This document shows positions 20,898-32,145 of a stretch of DNA of 64,000 nt, in pieces. Below the pieces are notes generated by a model that saw only the letters and a list, made by a program, of their open reading frames with translations, had not been told where the DNA came from and did no database searches. Each line of letters starts with the position of its first letter. The first letter of the stretch is position 1. Origin of the DNA: Plantago ovata (lineage: Eukaryota; Streptophyta; Magnoliopsida; Lamiales; Plantaginaceae); the NCBI GenBank assembly GCA_028274465.1, contig CM051457.1, forward strand, positions 96,781,982 through 96,845,981, given 5' to 3'. Position numbers and translations under genes: made by a program.

Positions 20898-22174
20898 TGA
20901 TGAACGCGCGGATGTCGTGCTCCGGGTTCAATCAAATAAATTTGTAATTTAGCCAAAGGCAATCCACAACTACAACGAAAACCGTAGTGTAGTAGTAGAA
21001 TGACTCGAGTGTCGTTCTCTCAGGACTATAACTAGCTTTATCTATTTAACAAGAGAATATAAAACATCAGACAGATAGCAATAGGGGTTTCTAGCAGATA
21101 ATGGAGATTGGTGATAGTATGATCCTTCTTAACATAACGGGTCGATAATCATGCATAAATTTCTCGGTCTTGCATAGAGATCTTTGAATCAATCTAGTGT
21201 CCTGTTGCAAATATTAAGCACTACGAAGATAATTGGTCTGACAAGTCAATCACTATTGTCCTAATGTGTTCCGTAATTATTCAACACTACGAAGATAAAC
21301 TCGCACACAGGTCGACAAGTGTCCAATTGTGCATAATAATTAATACAACATACGAGAATTTAGGTTGTGCCTGATCAACGAAATAAAGCAATGACACGGA
21401 GTATAATGCGCGATATAGCCATTAGCATGATTATCTTCCCTTCGCTAAGAATTCACATACTACCACCAACGATAAGTTTAGCTACTCATAATAGGCATGT
21501 AATCAACATAAATCATAGAAGAAAACATGTTGAAAGAATATAATAAAATAAGTAGAATAAAACTGTAAGATACAAAGTTACCGAAGGTTGTCAATCTCCG
21601 GATGATTGCGATCCTACGAGCTCCAAACTGCTATGAAAAAGTATCCCCTAAGCTACGAAACTCCCAGGACAGGCCCCGGAAAGTCCCTACCTAAAACTAT
21701 AGAGAGAGGTGAGAGAGAAGGTCTGGAAAGATATGATTTTCGGAGAAAAACTGAGCACTATGTATAGGCCCCGAAAAACCACGGGGCGGTTCGCCCCAGC
21801 TATGCGGCGGTTCGCCCCCGGGTATTTCTCGCGGAATTCCACGTTTTCGACGCATTTTTGGATTTCTTCCCCTTTTCAGACTCGGTTTTTGACTTCTAGT
21901 AGCCTTCTAACCTCCAGATTCGGCCCCTAGACTTCAAATCCTATCCGGAAACCTTCAGATACTCCAAATAGGCTTCTGGAACACCAATTCCTTGTCAACT
22001 TCAATATAATTTCCCGGAAATCTTCGAATTTCAACCAAAACCTGTAAAATAAAATCTAAAGGGAAACGTGATACTATTCTAATAAAATGTACTAAAATAT
22101 AGCTAAATTAACATAGAGGATAGCTAAAATAGGTGAAAAAGACTCGAATGAAAGTGTAAAATACACATTCATCA
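20898..22174 (-). mobile_element. LTR (minus orientation), TR-GAG-like family, fossil
   Basis: Plus-strand borders are tgatgaacgcgcgg at 20898 and ...acacattcatca at 22174. It is closely similar to the LTR at 44742-46022 in the same orientation, including the GGGGCGGTTCGCCCC-type palindromes near 21783-21820. It lies two bases from the oppositely oriented LTR at 19390-20895. No internal domain adjoins it, so it is a solo LTR or recombination product. Confidence 0.78.
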
Positions 22175-22189
22175 ACAATCTCGTTCACC

Positions 22190-23487
22190 AATTTCCAGTA
22201 TGTTGGGCCACTGGATTTGGCCCATTCACAACATCAATTGAGGCCAGCTGAGCCGTTTTCTAGTGGGCCGAATTTGCCCTCTTTTGTTGGGTTGCGTTTG
22301 CCCATGTCTGTTGGGCCTGTTTTTTCTCTAAATTCGAGAAAATTTGGCCCAAAGGCCAAATTCTGATTCTCCTTCCAAAAAGAGGCTAGACAGACTGAAA
22401 TATAACTAATAAAGGAAGGCAGGGGTATAATGGGGATTCAAAATAGTTGGTGATTTTCCAACTATACCCTTTTGGTGTTGAGATAGGGATGAATATTAAG
22501 CTAAATTTGTGATCATCGGCCCTGTAACATGAGGGTTAAGTACATGTCTAACCTCAAAAGACTTGTTGCTCTTGTTCGGCACTTGGCTATGCGTATCAGG
22601 CCTATATATAGATGGACATGTTAAGTTGTTGAAGATTAAAAAGAAAAAAAGAAAGGAACCAAAATCCAAAATTAATTGATTTTTTATGGGCAGCAGCTGG
22701 CAGTGCAATTGCTGAGCCTAACAGCCTATGTATGAAACTGGGAAAACTACATAATCATTAGGAAAAATTGTAGGGAAAATATTAGTATAATAATAGGGGG
22801 TGTGCAGGCATGAATGCATTTCTCAACTGCTCAGTTTTCAGAAAGAGGGAAAAATAGGAAGGGGTAGGCTTGCATCATTGTAGTGTAACATCACCATAAA
22901 TTTTCTCCTTCTTGGACCATTTTGCTTTCAGTCCCAGAGGGACTTAGGATCCTAAGCTATGGAAAATCAAGAACACCCAATGTAAGGAACTGCATAAATC
23001 AGAACATTCAGAATATGAAACTTACCTCTGTTTTCTCTAACATGGAATGAATGATTCTGATTTAGTAGTTGAGGAGAGCAAATTAGATACTGAAACACCA
23101 CTATTTCATCTGTAAACAGGAGCACTGCAAATTAGATACTGAAACACCACTATTTCATCCGTAAATAGGAGCACTGCAAACACTATAACTGCAAAGACCG
23201 GCGGCATAATGGGGAAATCACATGGCCGATGATCACAAATTTAGCTTAATATTCATCCTCATCTCTACACCAAAAGGGTATAGTTGGAAAATCACCTACT
23301 ATTTTGAATCCCCATTATACCCCTGCCTTTATTAGTTATATTTCAGTCTGCCTAGCCTCTTTTTGGAAGGAGAATCAGAATTTGGCCTCTGGACCAAATT
23401 TTCTCTCTAAATTCTGGCCAGCATTTTGGGCCATTGATAGAAGCCCAGTCCATTGTCCAGTCGGGCCAGCAGCATGTGGATGGGGTT
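22190..23487. mobile_element. Long-inverted-repeat (foldback-like) element inside the LINE
   Basis: The arms at about 22322-22527 and 23222-23437 are inverted copies of each other at roughly 90% or more: the reverse complement of the left arm reads ggccgatgatcacaaattta and continues as the right arm does. Weaker similarity continues outward to both ends. The ~690-base loop is non-coding and holds a duplicated 53-bp unit (23081-23185, 'actgaaacaccactatttca'). The right border is at the LINE sequence gggtttttaggcaagag. The TSD was not resolved. The superfamily is unknown; a MULE or foldback type is possible. Confidence 0.6.
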
Positions 23488-24720
23488 TTTAGGCAAGAGG
23501 TAAGTCTTGAGGTGGTTCCTTCCTTGGGTTCGAGAAGGAGAAATGTTTCTTTCAAACTAGAAAGGGTCCTTAAGCTAAAATAATCTATTAGACTCCAACA
23601 AGCTAAGAAGAAAAGGGTTAAAGAAGGTGATGCGAATTCTAAAGTCTTCCATGGTGTTGTGGCTAGGAGAGGTAGGATGAAAGCCTTGAATGGTCTTAGA
23701 ATCAATGGTCATTGGTTGGAGGAAGTAGAGGGTGTTAGAGAAGGAGTTTTTCAATTCTTTCATCATCATTTTCAAGAGCAAAGGGAGCATTATTTTAAGG
23801 TGAAGGGAATGGAAGGGAATACCTTAAGTCTTGAATCCAAATTTTTGTTGGAAATACCTTTGAAGAAGAGGAGATAAAAGTAGCGGTTTGGGATTGTGGC
23901 AAAGATAAAATTCCGGGTCCGGATGGTTTGGAGGTTTATTTTTCAAGTTATTTTGGGAGGTGGTAAAGAGCGACTTGTGCAAAGTTTTTTCGGAGTTCCA
24001 TGCAAATGGAAAGTTATGTAAAGGCACGAATAGTACGTTTATCACTCTTATCTCAAAGAGATCGAATTCGGTGAGTTTTGGGGACTTTAGACCGATCTCT
24101 CTAGTGGGAAGTCTCTACAAAGTGGTGTTCAAAGTCTTAGCGACTCGACTTAGCAAGTTGTTGGAGGAGGTGATTACTTGCAATCAATCGGCTTTTATTG
24201 GGAATCGGAATATTTTGGACGGTGTTCTCATAGCCAATGAAATCTTGGATGAGGCAAAGAAGAAGAAGAGGAAAATCTTTCTTTTTAAATTGGATTTTTA
24301 GAAAGCCTATGACTCGGTAAATTTGGGTGCTCTTTTCGAGTTGTTGGAAGCTTTTTGTGTTGGGGCTCTTTGGATAAGACGGGTGAAAGAGTGTGTAACT
24401 ACGGTAACTACCTCGATCTTGGCAATGGAAGTCCATCTAAGGAGTTTGCTTTTTCGAGAGGTTTGAGACAAGGGAATCCCCTTTCTTGTTTCTTGTGGTG
24501 GCCGAATGTATTAGTAGGTTGTTATCAAAGGCTTGCGGTGAAGGTTTGTTCAAACCCGTGTTGGTTGGATCCAAGAAGATCCCAATCTCTCATCTCCAAT
24601 TTGCGGACGACTCCTCATCTTTGGAGAGGCCTCTTTGGAAAACATCAAGGTGGTGAAGGGGGTTTTACGTCTTTTTGAACTTATGTCGGGATTAAAGATT
24701 AACTCCAAGAAGTGAAATCT
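23488..24720 (+). pseudogene. LINE ORF2: linker and reverse transcriptase domain (broken)
   Basis: This L1-type RT has the blocks KIPGPDG, TLISKRSNSVSFGDFRPISL, NQSAFIGNRNILDGVLIANE and KLDF followed by KAYDSV, then LQFADDS (the F/YADD catalytic motif, near 24597-24618). The canonical KLDFEKAYDSV is interrupted by a TAG at about 24298-24300. Frameshifts separate the NQSAFIGNR block, the RQGNPLS block and the FADD block. It is the second, longer copy of the duplicated LINE segment. Not functional. Confidence 0.85.
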
Positions 24721-24721
24721 C

Positions 24722-25431
24722 TTTGGAGTAGGGGTGGAGCAAGTTTTATTGAGAGTTTGGGCCAATGGTCTTAGATGTGAGGTAGGGAAAGTGCCCTTTT
24801 CCTATCTAGGTCTCCCGGTTGGAGGTGTTGCTAGAGACAAGTTGTTATGGAATGGGGTGAAGGAGAGATTCTCCAAACGTCTAAGAGTGTGGGAGAATAA
24901 GTTTCTCTCTTTGGAGGAAGGTTGGTCCTAACAAAAGCGGTGCTTAACGCGTTGCCCTTGTATTACCTTTCTTTCTTCAAGTTGCCGGTTGAAGTGGGAA
25001 AGGAGCTAAAGGCCTTGCAAAAAAACTTTCTTTGGGGTGGTTTGGAGAAAGAAAAAAATAAAATTTCTTGGGTGGCTTGGGAGAGGGTGTGCACTACCAA
25101 AGAGAAGGGTGGTCTTGGAGTAATGGATTTACACCTCTTTAATTTGTCTCTTGTATGTAGGTGGGCATGGAAGTGCTTCTTAGGAGGTGAAGAGTTGTGG
25201 TTAAAGGTGTTAGAGTCTAAGTATGGGAGTTGGAAGGAGAATGTGGATTTGGTACTTCAAGGGAAGATGAATGTAAATAAGTGGTTGGATTGGTGGAGAA
25301 ACATTCTAGGGGCGGTAGGATCGAAACCTTGGTTCCAGAATCATTGCAAGAATGTGTTAGGGAATGGTAAGGACACTTCTTTTTGGGAGGAAAGTTGGGA
25401 GGGGGGGGGGGGAGTGAAATGGGACACTTAA
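24722..25431 (+). pseudogene. LINE ORF2: region after the RT core
   Basis: Two overlapping frames code for the conserved stretch after the RT fingers and palm: GKVPFSYLGLPVGG, WENKFLSLEEGW, LTKAVLNALPLYYLSFFKLP and WVAWERVCTTKEKGGLGVMDL. These motifs are standard for plant L1-type LINE polyproteins. A frameshift near 24925 separates them. The frame ends in a G-run near 25400. Confidence 0.85.
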
Positions 25432-25483
25432 AGAAGCCTTTCCTAAATTTTTTTCCATTGAATGTGATAAAAATTGCAAGTTA

Positions 25484-26240
25484 GTGGATAGACTTGTTTG
25501 GGTAGATGGAGTGGGGTCCTTTAAAGGAGTGTGGAGAAGGGAGTTGTTTGAGTGGGAGAAGGGGGAGGAGGAGGTTTTAAGGGCGTGGGTGGAAATCATT
25601 CCTTTAAGAGAAAGAGAAGAGGATAGGTGGAATTTGAGAGGAGGTAAGGAGGCGGATTATACAACTAAGGAGGGTTACCGGGTTCTTGACGTTGGTGAGG
25701 GTGATTCCTTGGCGGTAAAATGGCATAAGGAAGTGTGGACTCGTTTTGCCCCCTCCAAAGTGAATGCTTTTGTTTGGAAGGAAATCCAAGATAGGTTACC
25801 TACTAAGGTAAACTTGAGGAAGAGGGGTATTTTATTTAGTGATGTAGATTTCCCGTGTAAAAGATGTGGTGGAGGGGATGAATCTTCTAGCCACGTGCTC
25901 TTAGGGTGTCCCTTTGCTAGAAGGGTTTGGGAGCTCATTTGTATTTGGTTAGGTATCACTCGTCACTTGGGGGACTCGTTTGAGGAAGCACTCGTGGATT
26001 TTGGGAGGGTTCCACCGAGGGGGAGTAGAAAGGTGTGACAAATCTTTTGGCATAGCTCTATGTGGAGTCTTTGGCTTGCAAGAAAACTCTATTGTTCAAA
26101 GAGGAGTGGGAGTCTCCGGAACAAGTGGTGGACAAGATTAAGATGCTTTGTTGGTGGTGGCTTAAAGGGGTTGGTGAGTTGAAGTATTATAACCAAGTGA
26201 GCTCTTGGTTCGGTCATCCGAGACTTTGTTTGAACTTAGG
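25484..26240 (+). pseudogene. LINE ORF2: C-terminal zf-RVT region
   Basis: It codes for VWTRFAPSKVNAFVWKEIQD, LPTKVNLRKRGI and CKRCGGGDESSSHVLLGCPF, i.e. the zf-RVT Cys/His domain (C-x2-C...H-x4-C) typical of the C-terminus of plant LINE ORF2. It ends near 26038 in this frame, with a further short stretch (ESLACKKTLLFKEEWESP) in another frame. Confidence 0.85.
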
Positions 26241-27000
26241 CGGGTGAAAGGCGTTAGGGTTGTTTTGGATAAGTTGGTGGGCACCGGGGCTCGGGAAGGT
26301 GAGGGAGTTGTGGAGGTGCTTTTATCTAACCTTTTTGTTTTGTCTTGTGGGTGTAGGTTCTTGCCCGAGAGTTGTGGGGCTTTCCTTCTTGGCCATTCTT
26401 GGTTAGAGGTTCTTGGTTTTCCTCGTTCGGTTGTCGTTTCCTTTTGTTTACCCTTTGTCTTGGATGAACATAGGGTGGAGAGTTAGATAGGAACCAATTG
26501 GAGCCATCCCGCAGTTACAAGGATGGACCTTGGCGTTTGATGGACAAATGGTGTTCCTACCTAACGAGCTCGCTAATTGTCCATTTTTGACATTAGGTTG
26601 AGGCTTGGTTTGGGTCCTTACGTAATGGTTTGACTTTCTATCTCTTGCTTGCCCGGACCACATCTTTAAATTTCTTGCCACTTATCCGAATGGGCATAGG
26701 GTGTAGGAGGTTGACTAGGGCACTACCCCGGATCACATCTTTAAATTGCTTGCCACTTGCCCGAAAGGGCATAGGGTGTAGGAGATAGGTTGGCTAGGGG
26801 TAGCTTGTTGAGGATTTGACGGTTTGGTTCTTTTATGATTTTTGTTGGTGAACCCGAGTGTCGAAGCCTTCTTTTCTTGAGGTAGTTGCTGCTTTGTTTT
26901 GGGTGGATCTTTGGTGGTTGTTTTGTTGAAAGGTCTACACGCTTTGGTGGTTGTTTTTGTTGAAAGCTCTACACGCTTCTTGATCTCGGCCTACTGCTCT
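26241..27000 (+). mobile_element. LINE 3' UTR, first part
   Basis: Non-coding sequence between the zf-RVT region and the CACTA insertion. It contains a repeated block (cttgccacttgcccgaaagg / cttgccacttatccgaatgg near 26675 and 26750) and another near 26930-26970. The continuation after the CACTA element leads to a poly-A tail at 29812, so this is LINE 3' UTR. Confidence 0.65.
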
Positions 27001-29556
27001 CACCACAAGAACCGGATTATTTACCGACGGATGGTATCCGTCGGTATCTGGGTACCGATCCGTCGGTAACGTCTTACCGACGGATCGGTAACTACTTACC
27101 GACGGATAAACAGCCCGTCGCTATTTTATCCGTCGGTAAAGCCTTTACCGTCGTTTCTTATTCGTCGCTAAATTTAGCGACGAATAATACCGACGGACTG
27201 ACGAATATGGGCGTTGACCAGCCCTTATCCGTCTGACCGACGGATAAATTTATCCGTCGGTGACGTTTACCGACGGATAACGTTATCCGTCGGTATGTTA
27301 TCTGTTGGTATATAATTTTTTTTTAAAATTTTTTTTTATTTTTCTTGCTAATTGTACAACAACCTGTTTCATAATATAAATTTACGTACTAAAAATTAAA
27401 AATCATTAAATTTGAATTGAAAATAAAATTCAATAAAATTCGATTCTTCAAAATAGAAAAACGTTTACTACAAATGTAAATGTGAAAGTTTTACAATCGT
27501 ACTACAAATGCCCAACTAAAATGTCAAAATCTAGGGACGACGACCACTAGAACCACGACCACTGGAACCCGAAGGAGCATGAGAACTGCCTTGCAAACCC
27601 GCACTCCCCGCCGTACCAGGGCTCCCCTCCCCGGTCTGAAAGAAAGCTGCCTCTGCGAACGGGTCCATGCCAATGGGATGCTTCTCCAGCAGCTTCTTCA
27701 GCACGAAATTCTGCGTCTCCACCTGACACAAGTAATGATCGATGTAGTTAAGAATATGAAAGATAGATGCAAGCAATGTAAATGAGCATACAAGTGGTTA
27801 TACATCTACATGAGAATAAAAATAAAACCACGTTTACTAAACATTTAAGATTGTTACAATACCCGCAGCTCATCGAAGTAGAAGCCAATGACATGGTCAG
27901 GCAGCCTTGACCACTTCTCCCCACCACGGTCCTGAGATGGTGTTGGAGCGATGAACCTGGAGTTGATGATGTCACCGATCTTCGAATGGGCAGATGCAGG
28001 GTAAAACCTATTATGATTGTTAAATACAAATAAGAATGAATAAGCATAATAAAGTATACGTAATATGTCACAAGTTAAACAATAAACTAAACAACAGAAA
28101 GTGTACTTACGCATCTGCCCTGGGGCTCCAGGAACTCGTAACTCGGGTGGAATGTAGTTGCACCTAGGTTTCGGCATCTGCAAATAAAACAATATCAAGG
28201 TTAGTATGATGATATGAAATATGCACGTACAATATAAAGCATTATCAATTAACGTAAATGCACACACAAGGGAATATACATATAAATGACATAGCAACAT
28301 AATTTATTAATTACCAATTAAAGGTTCCTCCAACTCTAACTCTACAAAATGATCCTCGTGCAGGGCAAACTGTCCATCTTTATCCTGTATAGGGCGTCGT
28401 GCTACATCATCCACTAAATCCGACTGGAACGAGTTGGTTATGGACTCGTCCTTCTCTATATACCCAATCAACCATATAACAACATCATCTCTAGCCTAAC
28501 ATCATCAACCTTATCACCAATCAACCAACCATTAACAACATCATCTCTAGCCTAGCATTGTCAACAACAACCATATGAACATCATCTCTAACCTAACATC
28601 ATCATCATATCATCATCTCGAACCCATTTTCACTTTATTTCAAAACCCCCAAATTCAGCTACAAGTCTCGATTTCCATAAATTACTCTATTTTATCGTAT
28701 TCAACTACAAAATTAACCTTATATAAGTACATAACCTAGTTATGGAACATTAATTAAATTCGATTAAATACAATACTAAAAAAAGCCCTAAATTGATCTA
28801 AGTCTCGATTTTAATTAACAAACCCAAATTAACATAATCCAAAACTAACATTCAACTATAACAACTAATATCTACTTAATACTAACATACATTTCCATAA
28901 TTTAAGAAATCCCCAAATTAATAAAATCCCAAAATCGATTCATTACTCAATTTTAACAACAATCAACTACACATTTAAGCAAAATATACTTGTATCAACT
29001 ACTATGTAACATACATTTGACAATTTAATCAACAATTGGATAATTCCCAAATTAAAAATCAAAAAAGGGTTAGAATTCATACCTTTGATTTTGCACAAAT
29101 TGACCAAAAAAACTTCGAATTGAAGGTTGTTCCTTGTTCCTTGTGCAATAAGCTTCAATTTGCTACCAAAATGGATGAAAATGGTGGAGTTTTGAAATAG
29201 AAAGGGAGATGAGAAGAGAGAAAAACGAGAAGAAGAAGTAAGGAGAAGAAGAAACAATGGCGTTTCTGCATCTCCGCCGGTCATAAATTTAGAGCTTACC
29301 GACGGATAAGCTTATCCGTCGGTAAGCTTAATTTTTATTTTTTTTTTTTTGATTTAGTTTTGATATTTAGCGACGGATAAGTTATCCGTCGATAAATACC
29401 GACGGATCAGAACCTTTTAGCGACGGATAACGAACAAAGTGGTCAACTTTGCTCGTTATCCGTCATCCGTCGCTAACAAATCCCGATCCGTCGCTATTTA
29501 CCGACGGATAAAATCCGTCGTTTTATCCGTCGGTAAAATTCTGATTTTTTGTAGTG
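27001..29556. mobile_element. CACTA (En/Spm, CMC) element with TCT target duplication
   Basis: The left end is caccacaagaaccgg and the right end ...ctgattttttgtagtg, i.e. reverse-complemented CACTACAAAAAATCAG. An exact 3-bp duplication, tct, lies at 26998-27000 and 29557-29559. Both sub-terminal regions (27015-27300 and 29298-29535) are packed with direct and inverted copies of accgacggataa / ttatccgtcggt, which CACTA proteins are known to bind in sub-terminal arrays. At 2.56 kb it is too short for a full transposase gene and is non-autonomous. It sits inside the LINE 3' UTR. Confidence 0.92.
27538..28460 (-). CDS. Small multi-exon gene of unknown function inside the CACTA element
   Basis: Minus-strand open segments bounded by good splice sites: about 28460-28316 (codes LVDDVARRPIQDKDGQFALH and on to VELELEEPLI, donor gtaat), about 28181-28109 (MPKPRCNYIPPELRVPGAPG, between ...atttgcag and gtaagt), about 28008-27868 (FYPASAHSKIGDIINSRFIA and DHVIGFYFDELR) and about 27725-27538 (VETQNFVLKKLLEKHPIGMD, then a Gly/Ser-rich tail ending SSGRRP). 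The frames are free of stops and the composition looks coding. I do not recognise the family. It may be the tail of a CACTA accessory protein (TnpA-like) or captured host exons. An upstream first exon was not located. Confidence 0.5.
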
Positions 29557-29822
29557 TCTTTGCCTCATCTCTTATTGGCTTTTATTTCATAAAGAGTGCT
29601 TGGTTTTTTAGTTAATTTCGGTGGTAGACTTTAGTTTCTTTTGTGTTGTTGTTTTCTTTGCTTCTTCGTGCCTCGACCGGGCGGTTTGTGCTTTGGCTAG
29701 GTGCTTTTAGCTTGCGGTTAGGGAGACTCTTGGTGTGTTGGCTTGGTGATTTTTGTACTTCTTTTTCGAGCATTTCTTATACTCTCTTGCAGTGAATAAA
29801 ATTTTAGCCGTTTAAAAAAAAA
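29557..29822 (+). mobile_element. LINE 3' UTR, last part, with poly-A tail
   Basis: The sequence resumes after the CACTA element and ends gaataaaattttagccgttt followed by an A run at about 29813-29822. It closes the L1-type LINE that began at 17.7 kb. Confidence 0.7.
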
Positions 29823-29849
29823 ATTAATATTTTTACTGTGTACATGTAT

Positions 29850-29853
<4 letters not shown>

Positions 29854-29892
<39 letters not shown>

Positions 29893-29975
29893 AAATAGCA
29901 AAAAAGTTCATTAAGCCAAAAATGTACAGTACAAGATAAGAGGGGCATGCCCCAATTAGACACAAGGTGTGTCAC
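29854..29975 (-). mobile_element. 5'-truncated LINE tail, minus orientation
   Basis: A 38-base T run (29854-29891) followed by gaaatagcaaaaaagttcat taagcc. On the minus strand this reads as a LINE 3' UTR ending ...ttgctatttc plus poly-A. Only ~80 bases of element remain. It inserted just beyond the 3' end of the large LINE. Confidence 0.55.
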
Positions 29976-30450
29976 TAGACTATAATTATTGCTCGACTAG
30001 TTGTATATTATTGTCATAAGTTTGATATTTCACATTATTATTATTTTTCAAACTAGTAAATAAACCGTCGAGTTTCGACGGGAAATAGTAGTTCTCAAAT
30101 GATAATGTCAAAACGTCACATTATCTTACAAATAAAATAAAATTGATAACGATAAAAAAATGATACATGTCCAACACATATATTACCATCATAATCATAA
30201 GACTTTCAAGTTCATAGTTGAACACCATACTTTATACTTTCTACGGTCACTTAGAAGGACCTCATTTTGTTTTATTGACTTTTTTTATGTCGGGTTTCAC
30301 CGCAAATTAATCAATTCATTGTGAAAAAATAATTTGAAAAATTTTATTCTGAAAATATACTTCTTATATTTTTATAATATAACTTTTAAAATTATTTTGC
30401 ACACAGTGAATTATGATTAATTTGATGTCAAACCGGACTCGAAAATGTTA
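29976..30450. other. AT-rich spacer with early copies of a 'cgtcgagtttcgacg' motif
   Basis: There are no genes. Motifs such as ccgtcgagtttcgacggg (30064) and, further on, gcccgtcgagattcgacg (30498) and gtccgtcgagatttgacggg (30545) are palindromic relatives of the tandem array to the right. Confidence 0.4.
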
Positions 30451-30589
30451 ACAAAACGAATTGGGTTCTTATAAGTTAGCGGAGGAAGTAGTAAATAGCC
30501 CGTCGAGATTCGACGTATAAGTTAGCGGAGCAAGTAGTAAATAGTCCGTCGAGATTTGACGGGTAATAGTAAATTCATAAATGTAAATG

Positions 30590-31566
30590 TTTAAATGAAA
30601 ATCAATTAAAATTTAAAATGAATGAAATTTTCTCATATTTTTTATGATTGTTATATATGCTAAATTAATGCGATATAGACCCATTGAATACAATTATTAT
30701 TTTAACTTATTGCATAATAGACCTATCGATCGCCGTTAGGCTTTGAAATTATTACGGAATACACATGTTTAACAAAGTTAGTATTTTATATTACTGAAAA
30801 ATAGACCCGTCGAATACAATTAGCATTTTAAGTTATTACAAAATAGACCCGTCAAACACAGTAAGTGTTATAAATTATTGCAGAGAACACCCTTGAAACA
30901 AAGTTAGTATTCTAAATTACTACATCATATATCCGTCAAACACTTTTAGTGTTCTAAAACACTGCAAAATATGTAGTAGAACACAATTAGTGTAGTACAA
31001 CAGAAAAAACTCGTCGAACATAGTTATTATTCTAAATTATTACATAATAGACCCGTCGAACGCAGTAAGTCTTCTAATTTATTGTGAAATACACATGTTG
31101 GGCAAAGATAGTATTCTTAAAAGTTGCAGAATATACCCGTCAAACACATTTAGTTTTCACACAGTGAATAGGCCCGATGAACATAGTTAGTGTTCCATAT
31201 TATTGCGAGATTGACCTGATGGATATAATTAGTGTTCTGACTTTGTGGATTATAGACATGTCAAATACAGATAGTATTCTAAATTATTCCGAAATATACC
31301 ATCGAAAACAGTTAGTCTTCTAAATTATTGCAAAATAGAATACATGTAGTGTTCTAAATTATTGTGAAATAGACATGTGAAATAAAATTATTTTCTAAAC
31401 TATTACAGAATAGACCTCTTGAACTCATTTATTGTTCTAAATTATTTCGAAAAAGACCCGTCAAACAAAATTCTGGTTCAAAGTTATAACAGAATAGACC
31501 TGTGGAATGCAGATAGTCTTCTAATTATTGAGGAGCATACACATCAAGTAAAGTTAGTATTTTAAA
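30590..31566. repeat. Degenerate ~43-bp tandem array, left part
   Basis: More than 20 diverged units approximating aatagacccgtcgaacacag ttagtattctaaattattgcga. 'cccgtcgaa', 'gttagt' and 'taaattatt' recur at roughly 43-base spacing. The array continues at 37066 after the MULE insertion. The last nine bases are the MULE target duplication (tattttaaa). Confidence 0.8.
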
Positions 31567-32145
31567 GACATAATTACATTTGGTACCCCCACTAAACAAC
31601 GACTTTGCATCCTAACCCAACTATCGTGGAAAATTACAAAAAAATCCAAGTCACCGTCCGATGTTGACTCCGGCGTTCTCTCTCTCCTCCAAACTTAACA
31701 TCCAAACACGGTCTTATGTCCAAAACACTATTTTTGTCTTTTAGGGATTAAATACACAGAAAAAAATCAAACCCTTATTTCCCCTTTTGCTCTGTCCCGC
31801 TGGTTCTTCACCACCTCCATTAACGTCTTCCCTCCACCTCAATTTCCAACCATAATCGACCGAATTTTGGTGAAAACCTGTTGCGTCGTCATCTCTGTTT
31901 CATTGGCGCACTGTATCGGCGACTTTTGTTGGCCGTATTAGCCGCACCGGTGACTGGAAATACGGTATGTTATTCGAGCTTGAATTTTACTTTTTTTTTG
32001 CTAATTCATGTTGTTCAGGGTCGTATGGTATCATATTTGCATCATAGTTTGGCCGGATTGCTGTTAATATTAGTTTCCATTTGAACTAGGGTTTATACGA
32101 GAATTTATGTAAATTGTTCTCTTTCTTTTTATTTTCCAGTTTGCT

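Noticed and set aside
29718-29975. 85-codon minus-strand frame with a poly-Lys run
   Set aside because: The Lys run is the translation of a LINE poly-A tail.
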